This document shows, piece by piece, positions 53,005 through 64,000 of a stretch of DNA of 64,000 bases. The notes under the pieces were generated by a model. That model searched no databases and was not told where the DNA came from. It was given only the letters and a program-made list of their open reading frames with translations. The DNA comes from Norana najaformis. Its lineage: Eukaryota > Annelida > Clitellata > Crassiclitellata > Hormogastridae. The stretch covers positions 5,206,003 through 5,270,002 of the forward strand of contig OZ029925.1 in NCBI GenBank assembly GCA_964023275.1, given 5' to 3'. The number at the start of each line of letters is the position of its first letter. Position 1 is the first letter of the stretch. The translations under genes and the position numbers were made by a program.

Positions 53005-56000
53005 TTGCCGTTGCTGACAGCATTTGGTGAAAGCGGTTCTGGCACCATGTCGGCTGACGCATCTCATGTCAGTGAGAAGCAATATCTGGTTAACAGCAGT
53101 ACTGGCGATGTCATTGGGAGAGAAAAAGCAGACAACATGTCAGAAACAAGTGAGCATTGCTTGTCAGAAATTAGTGTAGCACTTTCAGCATAGCTTAGTA
53201 GATTTATTATTATTATTAATAGCATAATAAATAGCATATCATTATAGCAGCCTTCCCCAAATTGTTTACTTGCTATTAGCATTAGCATAGCATGTTAGCA
53301 TTACAAAGTGTTTTCCCCAGTCTTTCAATAACAGGCTTGTTGCACACATTTTGTTAAACTTGAAGGAAATGCAGTAGCAGTTAGTGTTAACAGAATAACT
53401 GAAATGATTAGGTGGATGGTTTGGTGGCTGTTGATGAAGAAGAAGAAGAAGAAGAAGAAGAGGAGGAGGCGAAGGAGGAGGAGCAGCAGAAGAAGAGGAG
53501 GAGGGGAGGGGAGAAGGAGAAGGAGGAGGACTTGATGGATAAGGAAATGTTTGGCCTGATCAGTGATTAGGTGGATGATCTGATGGATGATTAGACGTAG
53601 ACCTGATGTACGATTAGGTAGATGACTTCATTAATAATTAGGTAGATAGATGGTCTTATGGATAATTAGATGACTGGCTTGGTAGATGTTTTGATGGATA
53701 AATGGATGTTTTACTAATGGGTGATTAGGTAGATGACTTCATGGATGATTAGGTAGATTACTTCATGGATGATTAGGTAGATGACCTGATGGATGATCTC
53801 ATAGATGATAAGATGGATGATCTGATGGATAATTGGATGACTGGCTTGGTAGATGTTTCGATGGATAAACAGATATATGACTACTGGATGATTAGGTAGA
53901 TGACTGCTGGATGTTGGGATGGATGGCTTACCGGATGACTTAATGGATGAATTCTTGGGCAAAAGTCGACAGAGAACAGGATGGATGGTTGGTCGCTTGT
54001 CGTATAAAACAGGGATTGTTGATGATATCGATTGGTTTCTGCAGGTTTATGTTTGGGCTTTGTTGTCGCAGATATCAATCTAACGTTATATAAGCAAATC
54101 ATGAGTGTTTCACATTAGTTGGAACCAATATGCGACCCTTCTTTCTGCCCTCAACAGTTATGATGGCAATTGTGTTTTCATATAACTCATGTGTCCAGGG
54201 CTTGATTCCCAGTGAAAGTAAAGCTTCCAGTGTTCCGCAGTGGAACGAATGGGAAACACTTATTTCCTGCTGTTGACCCTTGAGCCAGTGATTGACAAAT
54301 CCCAAGGTCCTGGACACGGAGCCAGTGCATCACAGGACTTGCAGTTGACTTCCTGTTTACTGTGATTCCTGGTGCTTTTGTGAAACTGACCTTTCATTGT
54401 GAAGCTGTTGTAATCATAATCGTAATCTCCGGATTTCTTAAATGCCTAAGGAAGTTAAGTTGTGGAAACCGGCTTATTCACATGTGCTCAGTTGAAAACA
54501 ACATTGGTGAGGCAGGTATGGCCAGATTCGGTTTCAAATCCAGGTCAAGCAGATGGACAAGCAGATGGACAAGCAGATGGACAAGCAGATGGCTGTGGTG
54601 GTTGGCAGTGTTCATTGTAAGCTCTGCAGATGATTAGCCATGCAGCAGTTGTGTGGTCCACGCACTGCAAAAAATGGTAGAAAATAAATTCATAAAAATG
54701 TCTCTGCACAGCAAGTTTAGAAGCTGGGGCACTGAACTTTTGGCATAGAGGAAACGTCGGTGGATGATGTTTGGAATTGGAGTGGCAGAAATATTTGAAG
54801 AGAAGAGGAATCAGGATATGATTGTTTGAAAGTACTGTTTTTGGTTGTGGGCAAAAGGCCTGTGCAGAAATTGCAAGAGGAAAGGAGTTGGTGAGCTGGT
54901 AGTTGCCACATTTGTTTTTCACATCTATTTGTTCCTCGTGTTAAGTCCTCATTTGCTCAGCAGATGGCTTTTGTTGTTATTGGCCGTTCTCTATGGAATG
55001 AACTTCCGCTGTTGTTTCGTGCAAGGGTCACTGTTGGTGATAGAGCTCTGTCAGCCCGTTGTTTAAAGACGTTCTTATTTCCCAGGGGCTTTCATGCTGG
55101 AAGCGCCTCTGAGTAGTTTGTTCTGTAGGAAGCACTATATAAGTTATCAAATACAATACAATACATTTCTGGTTGTTTATTCAGTCTGAGTGTAACCTGT
55201 AAGGAACTGTTGTCCATTTAGGTTGCTGTTGTCTTGTTTGCGCTTAAGCTCAATGATCCTTTGACCCAGAAGGCCATGCCTCTGAGGACTGATATTCGGG
55301 GAGGTGTGTAATAAAAGCAAAGTTACTTGACATTACGTTCTTTGATGTTTGGGTCGTTTCATGTGTTTCCTTTTCCTCTTACTGTGCGCAAGGATCGATT
55401 CAAAATGAGTGTTTAGAGCCAAAGCCGAGTTATTCGGGGCTTCTGCATTTGGGTAGGTATCTGACACACAGCATTCGATTCACCTGTGTTGTGTGTTTAC
55501 GGCTGTTTTCGATCATGCATCTGCAGTGGCTGAAGTTATTCCATATTTTTAAGTGCTGCGTTTTTACTGTTGGATGCGGCTCGTGTCTCTTTATTTTTAT
55601 ATTTCGTAATTAAGTTAATTGTTCTTGTTTTAAGTTGTATGCCGTAGAAAGCATTCTTGCTGCATGCTGTCCTCTATTTGATGTTTTCCTGATTGTTAAA
55701 CTAGGAAGACAGTTAACTGGTGCAAAAAGTTAACTGGTACAAAACTGTTTGTACTCAACGATTAGTAGATTTTATGGTCAAAATAGCATTTGCTGTTTGT
55801 AAATTTCAGTACCTTTCTTCCAAACAACTTTACAGCAGATTATCTTAATCGTAAGCTCGAGATTTCTGCAGCATCTTATGAAAGCTAAGTCACAGAAATG
55901 AGCTTATTCACAGGCGCTCAGTCAAAACAAAATCGATAGGCAGGAAAGAATTTGGTTCCAAGTCAAGATCCAAAAGTCAGGCAGGCAGACAGTCATACTG

Positions 56001-59000
56001 CTATGGTAGATGGTATTTGGAATTGAACTGGAAAGTGAGAAAAGGGGAAGGGGCTGTAACATACAGTAATGTAAAGTTAGATCCGTAAATTGAGAACCAG
56101 CTTATTCACAGGGGCTCAGTAAGATCGAAGTGTAAGATCAAAGGTGCATCACTGTTGGGTGAGTTTCTATGCAAGGGCAGTGTACAGAAGTACCAGATCA
56201 AGTATGCACGAACCAGAACCTGTTATAATGTGCTTTGTTATAACACAAACTCTGATATGATGCAGTTGGGGACATGTATCCTAAATTTATTTCATCCTTA
56301 GAGCAGGACCTTCTGAGACAACTTCAAGATAAAATACAGTACATCATGTACAAGTTTAAATGGTGACTTAATCCAGTGTAATTCTTAATTTGTGTAGTGC
56401 CATTTTGAGATACCTATGCAAAGGCACTTCAGCATAAGTTGGTGTTACTTATGTTGTTACTGGTAAATATGAATGTGAGTAACATATACTTATGAATAAA
56501 CATGAAGTGGATTTTTGTTATTGTATGTTGCACAGATGTGTTGCATCAGTAGTTTGGGTCTAATTCTCAGCCACAATACTTTCATGCATACTTACCCACT
56601 TTCTGTACTCGTTTTATGCATGATTGGTGTTTTGTAAACTTCCTAATCTGTTAACTCAATACCAGTTATATATGTAAATCATTACTGACGATGCTTTGTA
56701 CATTGTCATTGTTACATTACATTGTATTAATGTTACGTTATATGCTATGCTTTGAGGTGAACAGGTAAGAATGGCAAATGAGAGTATACTGTTTAACGAT
56801 GTAAACATGATTTTCACATCTTCTAGGAGTTTTTTACAAACAGCATGACAATGGTAGTATGTATGACATCGGTAAGCTCCTTCTTCCTCTTCTTTGTATT
56901 CTTCGTTGGAACTGGCTTGTGCTGACTCTTCGTGAATGTGCAGTAAATACGAAATGCATGCTTGGTGATATGTGCGTGTATGAACACCGGAGCCTTCTTC
57001 TAAATGCTTAATTACAACATGAGTTCTGATAAATCATTGTTTGGGAATATGTTATAAAACAACCTCATTGTAAGATGAACTTTCAATGATGTGTGATACA
57101 ACATGGTTAGGCCTTATATAACAAGAACTTTTAAAGCTATCGTATCCTGCTTCTGCTCCTGCCTGAACCATGTTTTTCCACCGTATCACTATGTACGCCA
57201 CTCCGTGGGTTGACTAAGCAACCTGGCACTTGCAGACTTGATCTGACATGGCACAAGTGAGTAAGCTGGTCTCTGGTGGGATTTTTGTGTGATGCTGAGA
57301 AATATTTTAGGTTTACACTGGATTACATTATGGCTTACAAAGTTGTCATTCCAAGGAGGCCCCTGTGTTCCAGATAATGTGGTTTGCATGGTAGTAGATG
57401 TATGTGTGGAACTGTGTGGGTGGTATAACGTAAAGGAATTCTGTGTGATTTTGTTTTGACTCGTCTTTCTGTTTAAGCTTGGTTGGATCGTTTTGTTGAA
57501 TTATTGTCAGTTAAATTAATTTATTTTTGCTGATATCTGTTTGCGTTCGTAAATTCTGTTCTCTTCAGGTTTGCAAGCAGCTTGCATGGCTTGTGGCAAT
57601 TCATTTTAAAGCATCAATAAGATTTTTAAGAACATAAAAGTATTTTGAGAAGCAAACAGACACAACTGTATTCCTGTATTTGCTTTTGGACTTGCCGTTT
57701 GTTTACATTTCAAGAGCAACTGTGTAGCTGTAAGTGAGGCTTTTCGTTACACCTGTTTTATTGAATCGTCATATTTTAAGGGCCTTATCAGTTTTAATCG
57801 GCCTTTTGCTCTCAGGGTCTGTATTGAAAAGATAAGTTAAGCAAGAGCCTTGGTGAGAAGGCTTTACGCTTTTGTTGGCTGTTATCGTTCGAAACTAGGA
57901 TTTTACTGATTCGTTGTGACGTCTGACAACTTTCCAGTTGTGTTTTATGTTGGTTGAATCGTGGGTTGGAATACAGTACTTGCTTACAGAAATAGTTTGT
58001 GTATGTGCGCGTGCTAAAAGGAAATTGTGATATCATTGTTTTGTAAACTAAAAGAACAGCAGGACAATTGAAACATTTCTTCTGCTCAATGGCTGGTATA
58101 TTTTTCACTAAATCTGATCGAATCGATTGATAGCTGAAAGAACAAATTAGATCTAATCCAAATACTCCTTTAGAATAATAGAATCATTTCATGTATTCTT
58201 GCTTTTTATTCATGCAGATTGTTAGAATAGTTAGAAATAAATTAGAGGCTGTTCAGGTGAATAAACTAACGAGCACCTTCCAACAGAATGTTAGTTTGCA
58301 TGAAAACATATTTAAGTTGCCTGTGTGGAAACATTTAGCAGCGGTTGTTAAAGTGACTAAATTGGCTTAGTTAGCTACGTGGGTTAAAGTGTAAATGTCT
58401 GTGGTCGATCTATGAATTGTAAGTTTACTCTTACAGTTGATGACTCTGACTTGGAACGTTTGGATGACAACTTCTGGTTGTCTTTTTTCAGCTGTTGATC
58501 CCGAGGCAGAGAATCAGGATGCGCAGGAAGGGACTGAATTTCTGGAACTTTCCACAGGGATTCCTGACGTAAGAATGTTCATTCAAATTGGTTTCTAACC
58601 TCACTCTGCTGCAAAATTTGTGTTTATATTGAATCTTAGCTGTTTACACAAATATACATCACACATAAATGCATTATCACATAAGTGCATTATCGCATAA
58701 ATGCATTATCACATAAATGCATTATCACATAAATGTGATGTCCTTATGGGGTAACAGATTGTTAACACATTTGTTTTTCACCTCAAGAGCCAATTGTAAT
58801 GTAATCCTTCAGTCATTTGTAAAATGTGGTAATACTACATTTATCTGGACGTTTATATAGCAGTTTTAGAATTCACTCAAAAGCATTGCTATTGCTCTGA
58901 CAAATGCTACTTGATCTTAACCATTGACCCCTTGGCACGTGAGAAAGCCAAGGTCCAAAGTAAACGTGAATGAGGTTAAAAACTAATATCCATGGTTCAG

Positions 59001-62000
59001 GGTATACTAGAAGAAAAAACTAAATGCAATCCATTCTAGCTTAAGGTGCATCTTTTCAAAGATGCAAAAGCACTTTGAACGAATTATTCCCAAGCTTTGA
59101 TTCTACCAATAAATTCTTGCGGAGAATTAAGGTACACTTGACATTTCCAAGTACCACTTAGAGATGATATTCAGGATTTATGGACAAGATTTTATGAATT
59201 GCTTTGAGAGAAGGTTGTCACGTATGAAGCATCAAATCAGAACTGCATGTACTTGGTGTGTAAACAGTAGTTCTCTGTATTTTATTACACTCTGTGGTAT
59301 TGTAAGTGAAGATTTCTAACATATTGCATTCTTTGTGTAGGCATATATGTATCTGAACGTTTATATAGGCACATTTTGAGAACCTCATAAAGTCCCTGAC
59401 ACATGGCTTTCTAGTAGTTCTACAAAGATATGAGGGGTTATGTTAGAAATTGTGTTTAATATCGTATCGTAATTTCTTTTTCTGTAGCTTCAAAAAGTTG
59501 TCCTCAACAAGTTAACTGGTGACATAGAAGATTTTGAACGGGTAAGTGGACCACGACAGCCAAATCTAACCAGTAAGTGGACCACGACATCCGAATCTTA
59601 TGAGTAAGTGGACCACGACAGCCGAATCTAATGAGTAAGTGGACCATGACAGCTGAATCTAATGGGTAAGTGAACCGTGACTGCTGAATCTAATGGGTAA
59701 ATGCACCATGACAGCTGAATCTAATGAGTAAGTGGACCATGACAGTTGAATCTAATGGGTAAGTGGACCGTGATAGCCAAATCTAGTGGGTGATTAGACT
59801 GTGATGGCCAAATCAAATCTAGTACGAGAACATCTGAAGCGGCACAGTAATAATGCTCAAGGCATCAATTTGCTGTTTATCCGAATCTGTGGATCACCAC
59901 ATTTTTGTGATCTTTGCAAAACTTGTGCTCTTCTGTAAACTGATTTGTGGCCTGTTGTAGCTGGCTTTAATTAACAGACCATGGTTTCCTGAGACGTTAT
60001 TAAGCTGGTGTTTTTGAAGTTCACATTATTACTTAAATAGTAATTCCTTTTTCTTGAGTTCTCAACAAGGAGTTCAGAGTTGTTGCCACAGTTGTTGTTT
60101 CTTGTTCCTCTCTATATTTTCTGTTTCATCGTCATTATCATCATCACCACCACCGCCTCCATCACCATGAACATCATCATCATCACCATCACCATTCTCA
60201 TCATCATCATTGTCATCATCACCATCACCTTTCTCATCATCAACATTGTCATCATCTTTATCAACACCATCATCTTCACCAACACCATCTTCATCATCAT
60301 CTTCATCATCACCACCATCGCCTCCATCACCTTGAACATCATCATCATCACCATTCTCATCATCATCATTGTCATCATCACCATCACCTTTCTCATCATC
60401 AACATCGTCATCTTCTTTATCAACACCATCATCTTTCACCAACACCATCATCATCATCATCATCATCTTCATCATCACTGCCCATGGGGAGTAAGCCTGT
60501 TAATGTTCACTGCGCATGTAATCGCTTCCCTATCAGACTTCCCTATCACGTTTTGCCACAGTAGAGTCAAGTCACAATATGAATGTCAACGAAGTAGTCT
60601 GTCCAGGGGAAGAAAAAGATATCAAGGTAATATTTTATGTTGATATTTCCTAATTTTTCAGGGTGATCAGTGTTTTCTAAGCGGAGGAGTCAAGAGGATT
60701 GACTACGTCTTGGTCTGGTCTTCGAAAAACAATGAAAAGCGCAAGGGAGAGAAAGAAAGAGAGAAAGAAAGAGAGAAAGAAAACACAAGAAGAATCTTCG
60801 AAGAAAACCTTCGACAAGAGGGACTCATACTCGAACCAGACATCAAGGTTTGAGATTTACTTCATTTTGTCTAAGGATGAAGAGGAAGAAGAAGAGGAGT
60901 GTACTGAAAGATGAGTTTGCTTGTGAGTCCTGCGCATCAAGGGTCGCTGGCGAACACAAGTCTCCTTTCAGGATATGGTGGCGAGCGGTGCTATTGATCA
61001 GAGGCTTAACTCTTCGGGGGACTTTAGGCCTTTAACAGCACGCGGGTTCTTGAATGGATCAGTCCGACCGTACAGAGACATAACGACGATTACTTCTTTC
61101 ACACGTATGCTACAACTATGTACACCGTATATACAGCAAAATTCAGCAAAATCAGAGTCTATGATTCGAATCGGCCAATTAATCTAGCGAGGCTGTTTAA
61201 GAGATGCAGTATTATTTTATTTGTGCTCTCCAGACCTAACGCCTCTTTGACCGTTACTTAGCGAATCCCTTCTTCGCTTCGCACCCTTTCTTAACTTTTC
61301 CCTTCATCTGTCAATCATCCAGTTTCTCCCTTTCGTCATCCGATCAGCGTCCCTCTGTTCTGCCTGTCTTCTCCCTCGTTCTCTCTCTTGCACACACACA
61401 CACACACACACTCTCTCTCTCTCTCGTTGACTTCCACCTGTCAATCACGGGCGTCCTATCCGCCTCTCATTAATGCCATCCTCGCCTAACTGTTCTCCAG
61501 TGTTCCATGCAAATTAATTACACAAACACATTAGCTAAATTATACAACATAATACCATCTACAGTATGCAAAACCCTAAAATCCTCATTGTTTTCACAAC
61601 TTTTCACTACAAGGAGGAAGAAAAGTTAGAAGAGGAGGAAGAAAATGAAGAGAACAAGAAAGAAGTGAAGAAGTAAGAGTAGTAAGAGCTGAAGAATGAA
61701 GGGAGGGAAGAAGAAGAGAGAGTGGAAGAGATGTGGGAGCAGAAGGAGGAGGAAGAGAAGGTGGACGAGAAGTGCACAAGATGGAGGAGGAAATATGAAA
61801 AGGAGAAGCAAAAAGAGCAGAATAAGAAAGCAGAGGAAGAGGATTAGGAGTAAGAGGAGGAATCGTCACCAGCTCTTCCAGCTATGAACCTTTGTGCCAT
61901 AAAAAATTCCTAACGTACAGTGTTTGAATTGTGTTTGTAAGTATAGGGGGAAAGGTGACAGATACTGGTCCATTGGATTATCCTTAGTGCTTCCCATGGG

Positions 62001-63895
62001 AGCCATATCAAGTTCAGGATGTATTTATGTGTGTGTATGTATGTATGTACGTATGTGTGTATATACGAATGTATGTAAGTAGGTAGATCTGTATGTGTGT
62101 ACGTACATGTGTGTATCCAAATATTTAATACAGTGTCTTTTAAACCTTACAAAAGTAAGTAAGATGTTTTAAAGTTCATTAAAAACTAACAGTTCATGAG
62201 TAAGCAGTTGTGTTGTATTGATGTCATCTGCTGTAACTCAGTTAAATTTGGGATCTTTGTCCTAACTGCATTATAGTATCCTTGGTCACTTGATCTATGA
62301 AATTGTGTAATAGCGAAGCCGGTTATAAGGAGGTTCAGCTTGTGTACGTGTTGCTTGTAGGAGGGTAGAGCACAACAGTTTATGAAGATCCATGCACCGT
62401 GGGAGGTTCTGACGAGATACGCAGAGATCTTGAAGATCCGAATGCCTATCAATGAAGTAAGTCATTCGTGTTCTATGTTTTGCCAAGCATTCACCAAGAT
62501 CCTCGGACAGAAGTTATCTACTACATATGTATACATATGCACATATATACATATATATATGTGCATATGTATATAATATATCCAAATACATGCATACATA
62601 CAAACAGATCCATACATACATAAATACATACATACACACAGTCATGTGTGTGTATGTACTTACATGCATACACACTCACTTGCATACAAACATAAATACA
62701 TGCATCATGCATGCATGTATAAATATTTGCTTATGTATATACATGCCTATATATATACACTGTTGATTGAGTTATGTAATTAATTGCTTTTGACTAAACT
62801 GTACCTTGAACGAGAGTTGATTACGGCAATGCTATTAAGCAGGCATTCACTCTTTCCTTGTTTACCAGCTGAAATCTATATCTTAATTAATAATAATAAC
62901 AATAAGACAATTTATGTAGCACCATAAGACAACCGAGGTCGAAAAAAGGGCGCTGTACATTCACCAGTGAATTCAGCCATCGAAGGATAAGCTGAGAAGG
63001 AATGTTTTAGCTGCATTTTAAATGTCTTCAGTAAAGGGCACGACTTGACGTACTCAGGGAGACTGTTCCACGCCACAGGTCCGGCCGATATTTCAGGGAG
63101 TTACGTGTCCCAGTGTCATCCGTTCCTGGCCGCAGATCCTTTTGTTGTGCTGTGCAAGGTGACCTGGCTGTGTCACATGCCAGCCTTAAGGTGAGCCGTG
63201 GTCGGCCCATTCTTCTTGATCTGTTTGTTCCTTGTGTTAAGACCTCGCTTGCGCTCCAGAGGGCTTTTGCTGTTGTTGGCTCATCTCTATGGAATGAACT
63301 TTCGCTATCGTTTCGTGGGGCTTTTGCTGTTGTTGGCTCATCTCTGTGGAATGAACTTTCGCTATCGTTTCGTGCAAGGGTTACAGTTGGTGATAGAGCA
63401 CAGTCTGCTCATTGTTTAAAGACGTTCTTATTTCCCCGGGGTTCTCATGCTGGAAGCGCCTCTGAGTAGTTTGTTCTGTAAGAAGCACTATATAAGTTAT
63501 AAAATACAATACAGTACAATACAATAAGCAGCATAGCAACCTGCAACATGAGGTCCTTTACGTCTCTTTGCCTTTATCCTGTAAGCACTTGAAAACCATT
63601 CAGTTTGGTCACAGTTTTGCACTGTCTGGTCGGGAGCACCTCAGACAAGTCTGTCCTGAAGAGGCGCTATATAAATCTGAATACAGTTTCAGTTAGATGA
63701 CCTGATCTGACCTTTACCCTGACCTGTCTTCTGTTGTTGTATTTAGCCTCCCCAGGAGGTAACTGCACTCAGCCTGTGGGATGTCATGACCAGCCAACTG
63801 GAACGTCTTCTGACGCCTTTCCAACTCGACCCAAAGAAGGTCCCTCCTCTTCCAAAGAAGTATACCTATCCCTTCGAGAGAAACAAAATGTACCT
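53005..63895 (+). CDS. ANO: Anoctamin (TMEM16 family), N-terminal part, seven coding exons, continues past the window
   Basis: Anoctamins are membrane proteins that act as calcium-activated chloride channels or phospholipid scramblases. Coding exons: 53047-53149 (exon begins 53005; ATG at 53047), 56827-56871, 58492-58568, 59488-59541, 60662-60847, 62361-62456, 63747-63895. Acceptors are strong and phases agree; 236 codons plus two bases lie in the window. The family is recognised from the N-terminal cytosolic dimerisation domain: [11 protein letters not shown], then [16 protein letters not shown], then [20 protein letters not shown] and [13 protein letters not shown] before the first membrane helix. 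All transmembrane segments and the calcium site are beyond position 64000. A Lys/Glu-rich linker ([14 protein letters not shown]) is encoded by a 12-base purine repeat. The first three exons are acidic and not conserved in my memory of the family, so the start is less certain. Which anoctamin paralogue this is cannot be decided here. Confidence 0.92.
53430..53970. repeat. Purine tract and (GATGGATGATTAGGTAGAT)n repeat in anoctamin intron 1
   Basis: (GAA/GGA)n at 53432-53530, then about 400 bases of degenerate repeats built from GATGGATGATTAGGTAGATG and GACTT/GGCTTG words. Confidence 0.85.
54190..54370 (-). mobile_element. SINE fragment, minus orientation
   Basis: CCCAAGGTCCTGGACACGGA and GCCAGTGCATCACAGGACTT match the body of the 49538 family in reverse. 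Confidence 0.6.
54400..54600. repeat. Dispersed repeat plus 12-bp (GACAAGCAGATG)n
   Basis: 54410-54545 matches the repeat at 7815-7950. It runs into four copies of GACAAGCAGATG at 54553-54592 or so (reads RWTS). Confidence 0.7.
54925..55170 (+). pseudogene. Non-LTR retrotransposon 3' end, second family
   Basis: Reading with one frame shift gives [20 protein letters not shown] and [18 protein letters not shown], the LINE ORF2 C-terminal tail pattern, then TAG, GCACTATATAAGTTATCAAA and a (CAATA)n tail. A second copy is at 63090-63530. Confidence 0.7.
55845..56140. repeat. Two copies of the dispersed repeat
   Basis: 55845-55985 (ATCGTAAGCTCGAGATTTCT, AGCTTATTCACAGGCGCTCA, AAGTCAAGATCCAAAAGTCA) and a shorter copy at 56095-56140 (AGCTTATTCACAGGGGCTCA). 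Confidence 0.7.
58670..58740. repeat. 18-bp tandem repeat (TGCATTATCACATAAA)
   Basis: Four copies of an 18-base unit ATGCATTATCACATAAA(T/G) in the intron after anoctamin coding exon 3. Confidence 0.85.
59542..59820 (+). repeat. 31-bp tandem repeat that begins with the anoctamin exon 4 splice donor
   Basis: The exon ends at 59541 and the first unit starts at 59542 with GTAAGTGGACCACGACAGCC. Further units start at 59573, 59604 and 59635, then four to five more diverged ones to about 59820. Most units keep GTAAGT, so the array is a row of strong donor-like sites directly after the true one. Confidence 0.97.
60125..60482. repeat. (CAT)n-rich array in an anoctamin intron
   Basis: CATCAT/CACCAT/TTCATC sequence with a higher-order period of about 165 bases (CGCCTCCATCACC at 60154 and 60319). 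The minus-strand Asp/Met-rich frames are artefacts. Confidence 0.95.
61380..61870. repeat. (CA)n(CT)n microsatellite and purine-rich tract
   Basis: (CA)n and (CT)n at 61391-61425; 61610-61860 is almost all A and G on the plus strand (GAAGAGGAGGAAGAAAATGA type). Frames on both strands are by-products. Intron of the anoctamin. Confidence 0.85.
62020..62120. repeat. (GTAT)n microsatellite
   Basis: GTGTATGTATGTATGTACGT-type tract in an anoctamin intron. Confidence 0.85.
62520..62765. repeat. (CATA)n / (TATA)n microsatellite
   Basis: CATACATA, TATATA and CACACA tracts 65 bases after anoctamin coding exon 6; no coding potential. Confidence 0.9.
62885..63530 (+). pseudogene. Non-LTR retrotransposon 3' fragment with internal 57-bp duplication
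   Basis: From about 63113 the frame reads [19 protein letters not shown] and [17 protein letters not shown], the ORF2 C-terminal tail pattern; this 57-base (19-residue) piece is directly repeated at 63262 and 63319. Then [41 protein letters not shown] and (CAATA)n. 62885-63090 (GACAATTTATGTAGCACCAT, GGGCGCTGTACATTCACCAG) is probably part of the same insertion. It sits in an anoctamin intron and is 5'-truncated. Confidence 0.65.
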
Positions 63896-64000
63896 GTGAG
63901 TAGTAATTGTAATTGTAATCACAGATTAAATTTGCCGTAAACTCTAAAGCTCAATGCCGAATGCTGGTACTACTACTAATAATAATAAAACAATACTGTG

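Noticed and set aside
60074-60643. 134-residue Asp-rich minus frame and 187-residue Ile/Thr/His-rich plus frame
   Set aside because: CAT-repeat artefacts in an anoctamin intron.
61594-61887. Leu/Ser-rich minus and Arg/Lys-rich plus frames
   Set aside because: A purine-rich tract gives long open frames on both strands; it is intronic.

Overview
The window looks like nuclear DNA of an invertebrate animal. It has long AT-rich spacers, many small exons with GT-AG introns, abundant micro- and minisatellites, short tRNA-derived SINEs and 3' ends of non-LTR retrotransposons. Several repeats carry a TTTATATAGCGCC / GCGCTATATAAA motif that I associate with marine invertebrate genomes. The gene set (seven-repeat protocadherin, Hook, anoctamin) is bilaterian-like. 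A lophotrochozoan is my guess; the sequence alone does not fix the phylum.

Layout. (1) 0.4-7.4 kb: a protocadherin on the plus strand. One large exon (1317-4010) holds the signal peptide, seven cadherin repeats and the membrane helix. A phase-compatible second exon (5655-6035) probably gives a longer cytoplasmic tail. A pentanucleotide satellite fills the intron end, and a 27-bp minisatellite of about 33 copies follows the gene. (2) 7.4-17.2 kb: repeat-rich spacer with a MITE-like element, an inverted SINE pair and a CpG-rich block (14.4-15.0 kb) that ends in a splice donor and is probably the promoter and noncoding first exon of the next gene. (3) 17.3-20.2 kb: a 975-residue protein with twelve C2H2 zinc fingers. 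(4) 20.2-32.9 kb: about 12.7 kb with no gene I can support. (5) 32.9-50.7 kb, minus strand: a complete Hook gene. I could reconstruct 23 coding exons with every splice phase consistent, giving 705 residues. (6) 53.0 kb to the right edge, plus strand: the first seven coding exons of an anoctamin (TMEM16); the membrane domain lies beyond the window. Hook and the anoctamin are divergent, with their start codons 2.4 kb apart.

The four genes do not form one pathway: adhesion receptor, DNA-binding regulator, dynein/cargo adaptor, and lipid scramblase or chloride channel. The most striking pattern is structural. Tandem repeats or retrotransposon tails lie directly against exon boundaries again and again (protocadherin exon 2 acceptor; Hook exons 8, 11, 15 and 23; anoctamin exon 4 donor), and in some cases the repeat unit contains the splice signal itself. 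Hook also has one certain and one likely GC-AG intron and a possible 33-nt in-frame cassette exon. Family calls are by recognition of sequence; no database search was possible.
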